A stretch of 7,741 nucleotides of DNA from an uncultured Myxococcales bacterium. Its GTDB lineage: Bacteria > Myxococcota > UBA727 > VGSZ01. The notes beneath the pieces were generated by a model. That model searched no databases and was not told where the DNA came from. It saw only the letters and a list, made by a program, of their open reading frames with translations. Position 1 is the first letter of the stretch; every line of letters starts with the position of its first letter. Below, piece by piece: positions 7,573-7,741 of this stretch. The position numbers and the translations under genes were made by a program. Location of the stretch: the NCBI GenBank assembly GCA_903952805.1, contig CAJBHN010000575.1, forward strand, positions 1 through 7,741, written 5' to 3'.

Positions 7573-7741
7573 ATGCTGCGTCGGCTGTTTGGTCGTCGGC
7601 GGCCCCGGGTGGTCAATAATCCCGAGATCTCTTTGATCTTCGCCCACGGAGTGGGCTCGCTCAAAGAGCTCTGGGATGTACCTTGCCCCTCGCAGGGCGG
7701 CGTGGTTCCCACTCACTCCGCTCGTGAGGCGCTTCGCGCCC
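7573..7741 (+). CDS. Possible hypothetical protein, start of ORF running off the right edge
   Basis: From ATG 7573-7575 (or GTG 7570-7572) the frame stays open for 56 codons to the window end. It begins MLRRLFGRRRPRVVNNPEI and continues with a more hydrophobic stretch around SLIFAHGVGSLKELWDV. It has no recognised family. The basic start followed by a hydrophobic stretch could be real, but there is no convincing ribosome-binding site, G/C at third positions is clearly lower than in the neighbouring genes, and a large hairpin lies inside it. The opposite strand is also open here (about 7404-7712), so this may equally be non-coding. Confidence 0.25.
   Translation, partial: MLRRLFGRRRPRVVNNPEISLIFAHGVGSLKELWDVPCPSQGGVVPTHSAREALRA
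7621..7676. other. Large imperfect stem-loop
   Basis: CTCTTTGA (7629-7636) pairs perfectly with TCAAAGAG (7661-7668), and inside it GCCCAC (7642-7647) pairs with GTGGGC (7651-7656) around a GGA loop. Between the two stems is an asymmetric internal loop of 5 and 4 bases. The outer flanks CCCGAGA (7621-7627) and CTCTGGG (7669-7675, offset by a bulge) nearly extend the stem. There is no T tract after it, so it is not a typical terminator. Its function is unknown. Confidence 0.5.

Larger units (their letters stand above)
7361..7741. other. Region without a confident gene at the right edge
   Basis: This 381-base stretch holds the trxC ribosome-binding site and possible promoter, then GC-rich sequence (about 7410-7560) in which I see no protein signature on either strand. 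From about 7610 the sequence becomes less GC-rich and unusually rich in inverted repeats: the stem-loop at 7621-7676, CTCAC/GTGAG at 7712-7716/7724-7728, and GGCGC-TTC-GCGCC at 7728-7740. It may be the upstream part of a gene beyond the window, or a short structured or dispersed repeat element. Confidence 0.4.

Noticed and set aside
7404..7712. Minus-strand ORF of 102 residues at the right edge
   Set aside because: It is Arg/Pro/Ser-rich with no motif, has no clear ribosome-binding site, and overlaps the possible trxC promoter; not distinguishable from noise.

Overview
This is a GC-rich (roughly 65-70%) bacterial chromosomal segment that is densely coded with strong G/C bias at third codon positions. 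An FHA-domain sigma-54 activator, an isovaleryl-CoA-type acyl-CoA dehydrogenase and a paired acyltransferase/epimerase together suggest a Myxococcota (former Deltaproteobacteria) genome. That placement is inference from gene content; no marker gene in the window fixes it. I saw no phage, IS, CRISPR, rRNA or tRNA. Most of the window looks like ordinary core or housekeeping DNA.

Layout. (1) Positions 1-504, plus strand: the 3' part of recX, which enters from the left edge. (2) 615-648: a very symmetric hairpin flanked by A and T tracts, a bidirectional terminator shared by recX and the convergent gene. (3) 679-1890, minus strand: an acyl-CoA dehydrogenase of the isovaleryl/long-chain type. (4) 1891-2132: a divergent intergenic region with an interrupted inverted repeat and a GAC/AAC triplet tract. 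(5) 2133-3761, plus strand: a regulator with two FHA domains, a sigma-54 AAA+ domain and a Fis-type helix-turn-helix. (6) 3780-7360, minus strand: five co-directional genes. In transcription order they are trxC-like thioredoxin, a small membrane protein, a signal-peptide protein, a PlsC-like acyltransferase and an NAD(P)-binding epimerase-like protein. The last two overlap as TGATG and are probably translationally coupled. (7) 7361-7741: no confident gene. It holds a possible thioredoxin promoter, a possible plus-strand ORF leaving the window, and a group of hairpins near the right edge.

How the parts may work together. RecX modulates RecA and belongs with whatever lies to the left. The dehydrogenase would feed electrons from a short branched or longer acyl-CoA to ETF. 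The FHA/sigma-54 protein is built like regulators driven by Ser/Thr phosphorylation rather than by a receiver domain; its target is not visible, although it is divergent from the dehydrogenase. The acyltransferase/epimerase pair looks like a lipid-linked unit in which both proteins depart from the textbook catalytic motifs of their superfamilies. I found no convincing novel defence or mobile system. The points most worth a second look are the coupled acyltransferase/epimerase pair, the nested palindromes downstream of trxC, and the structured segment at the right edge.
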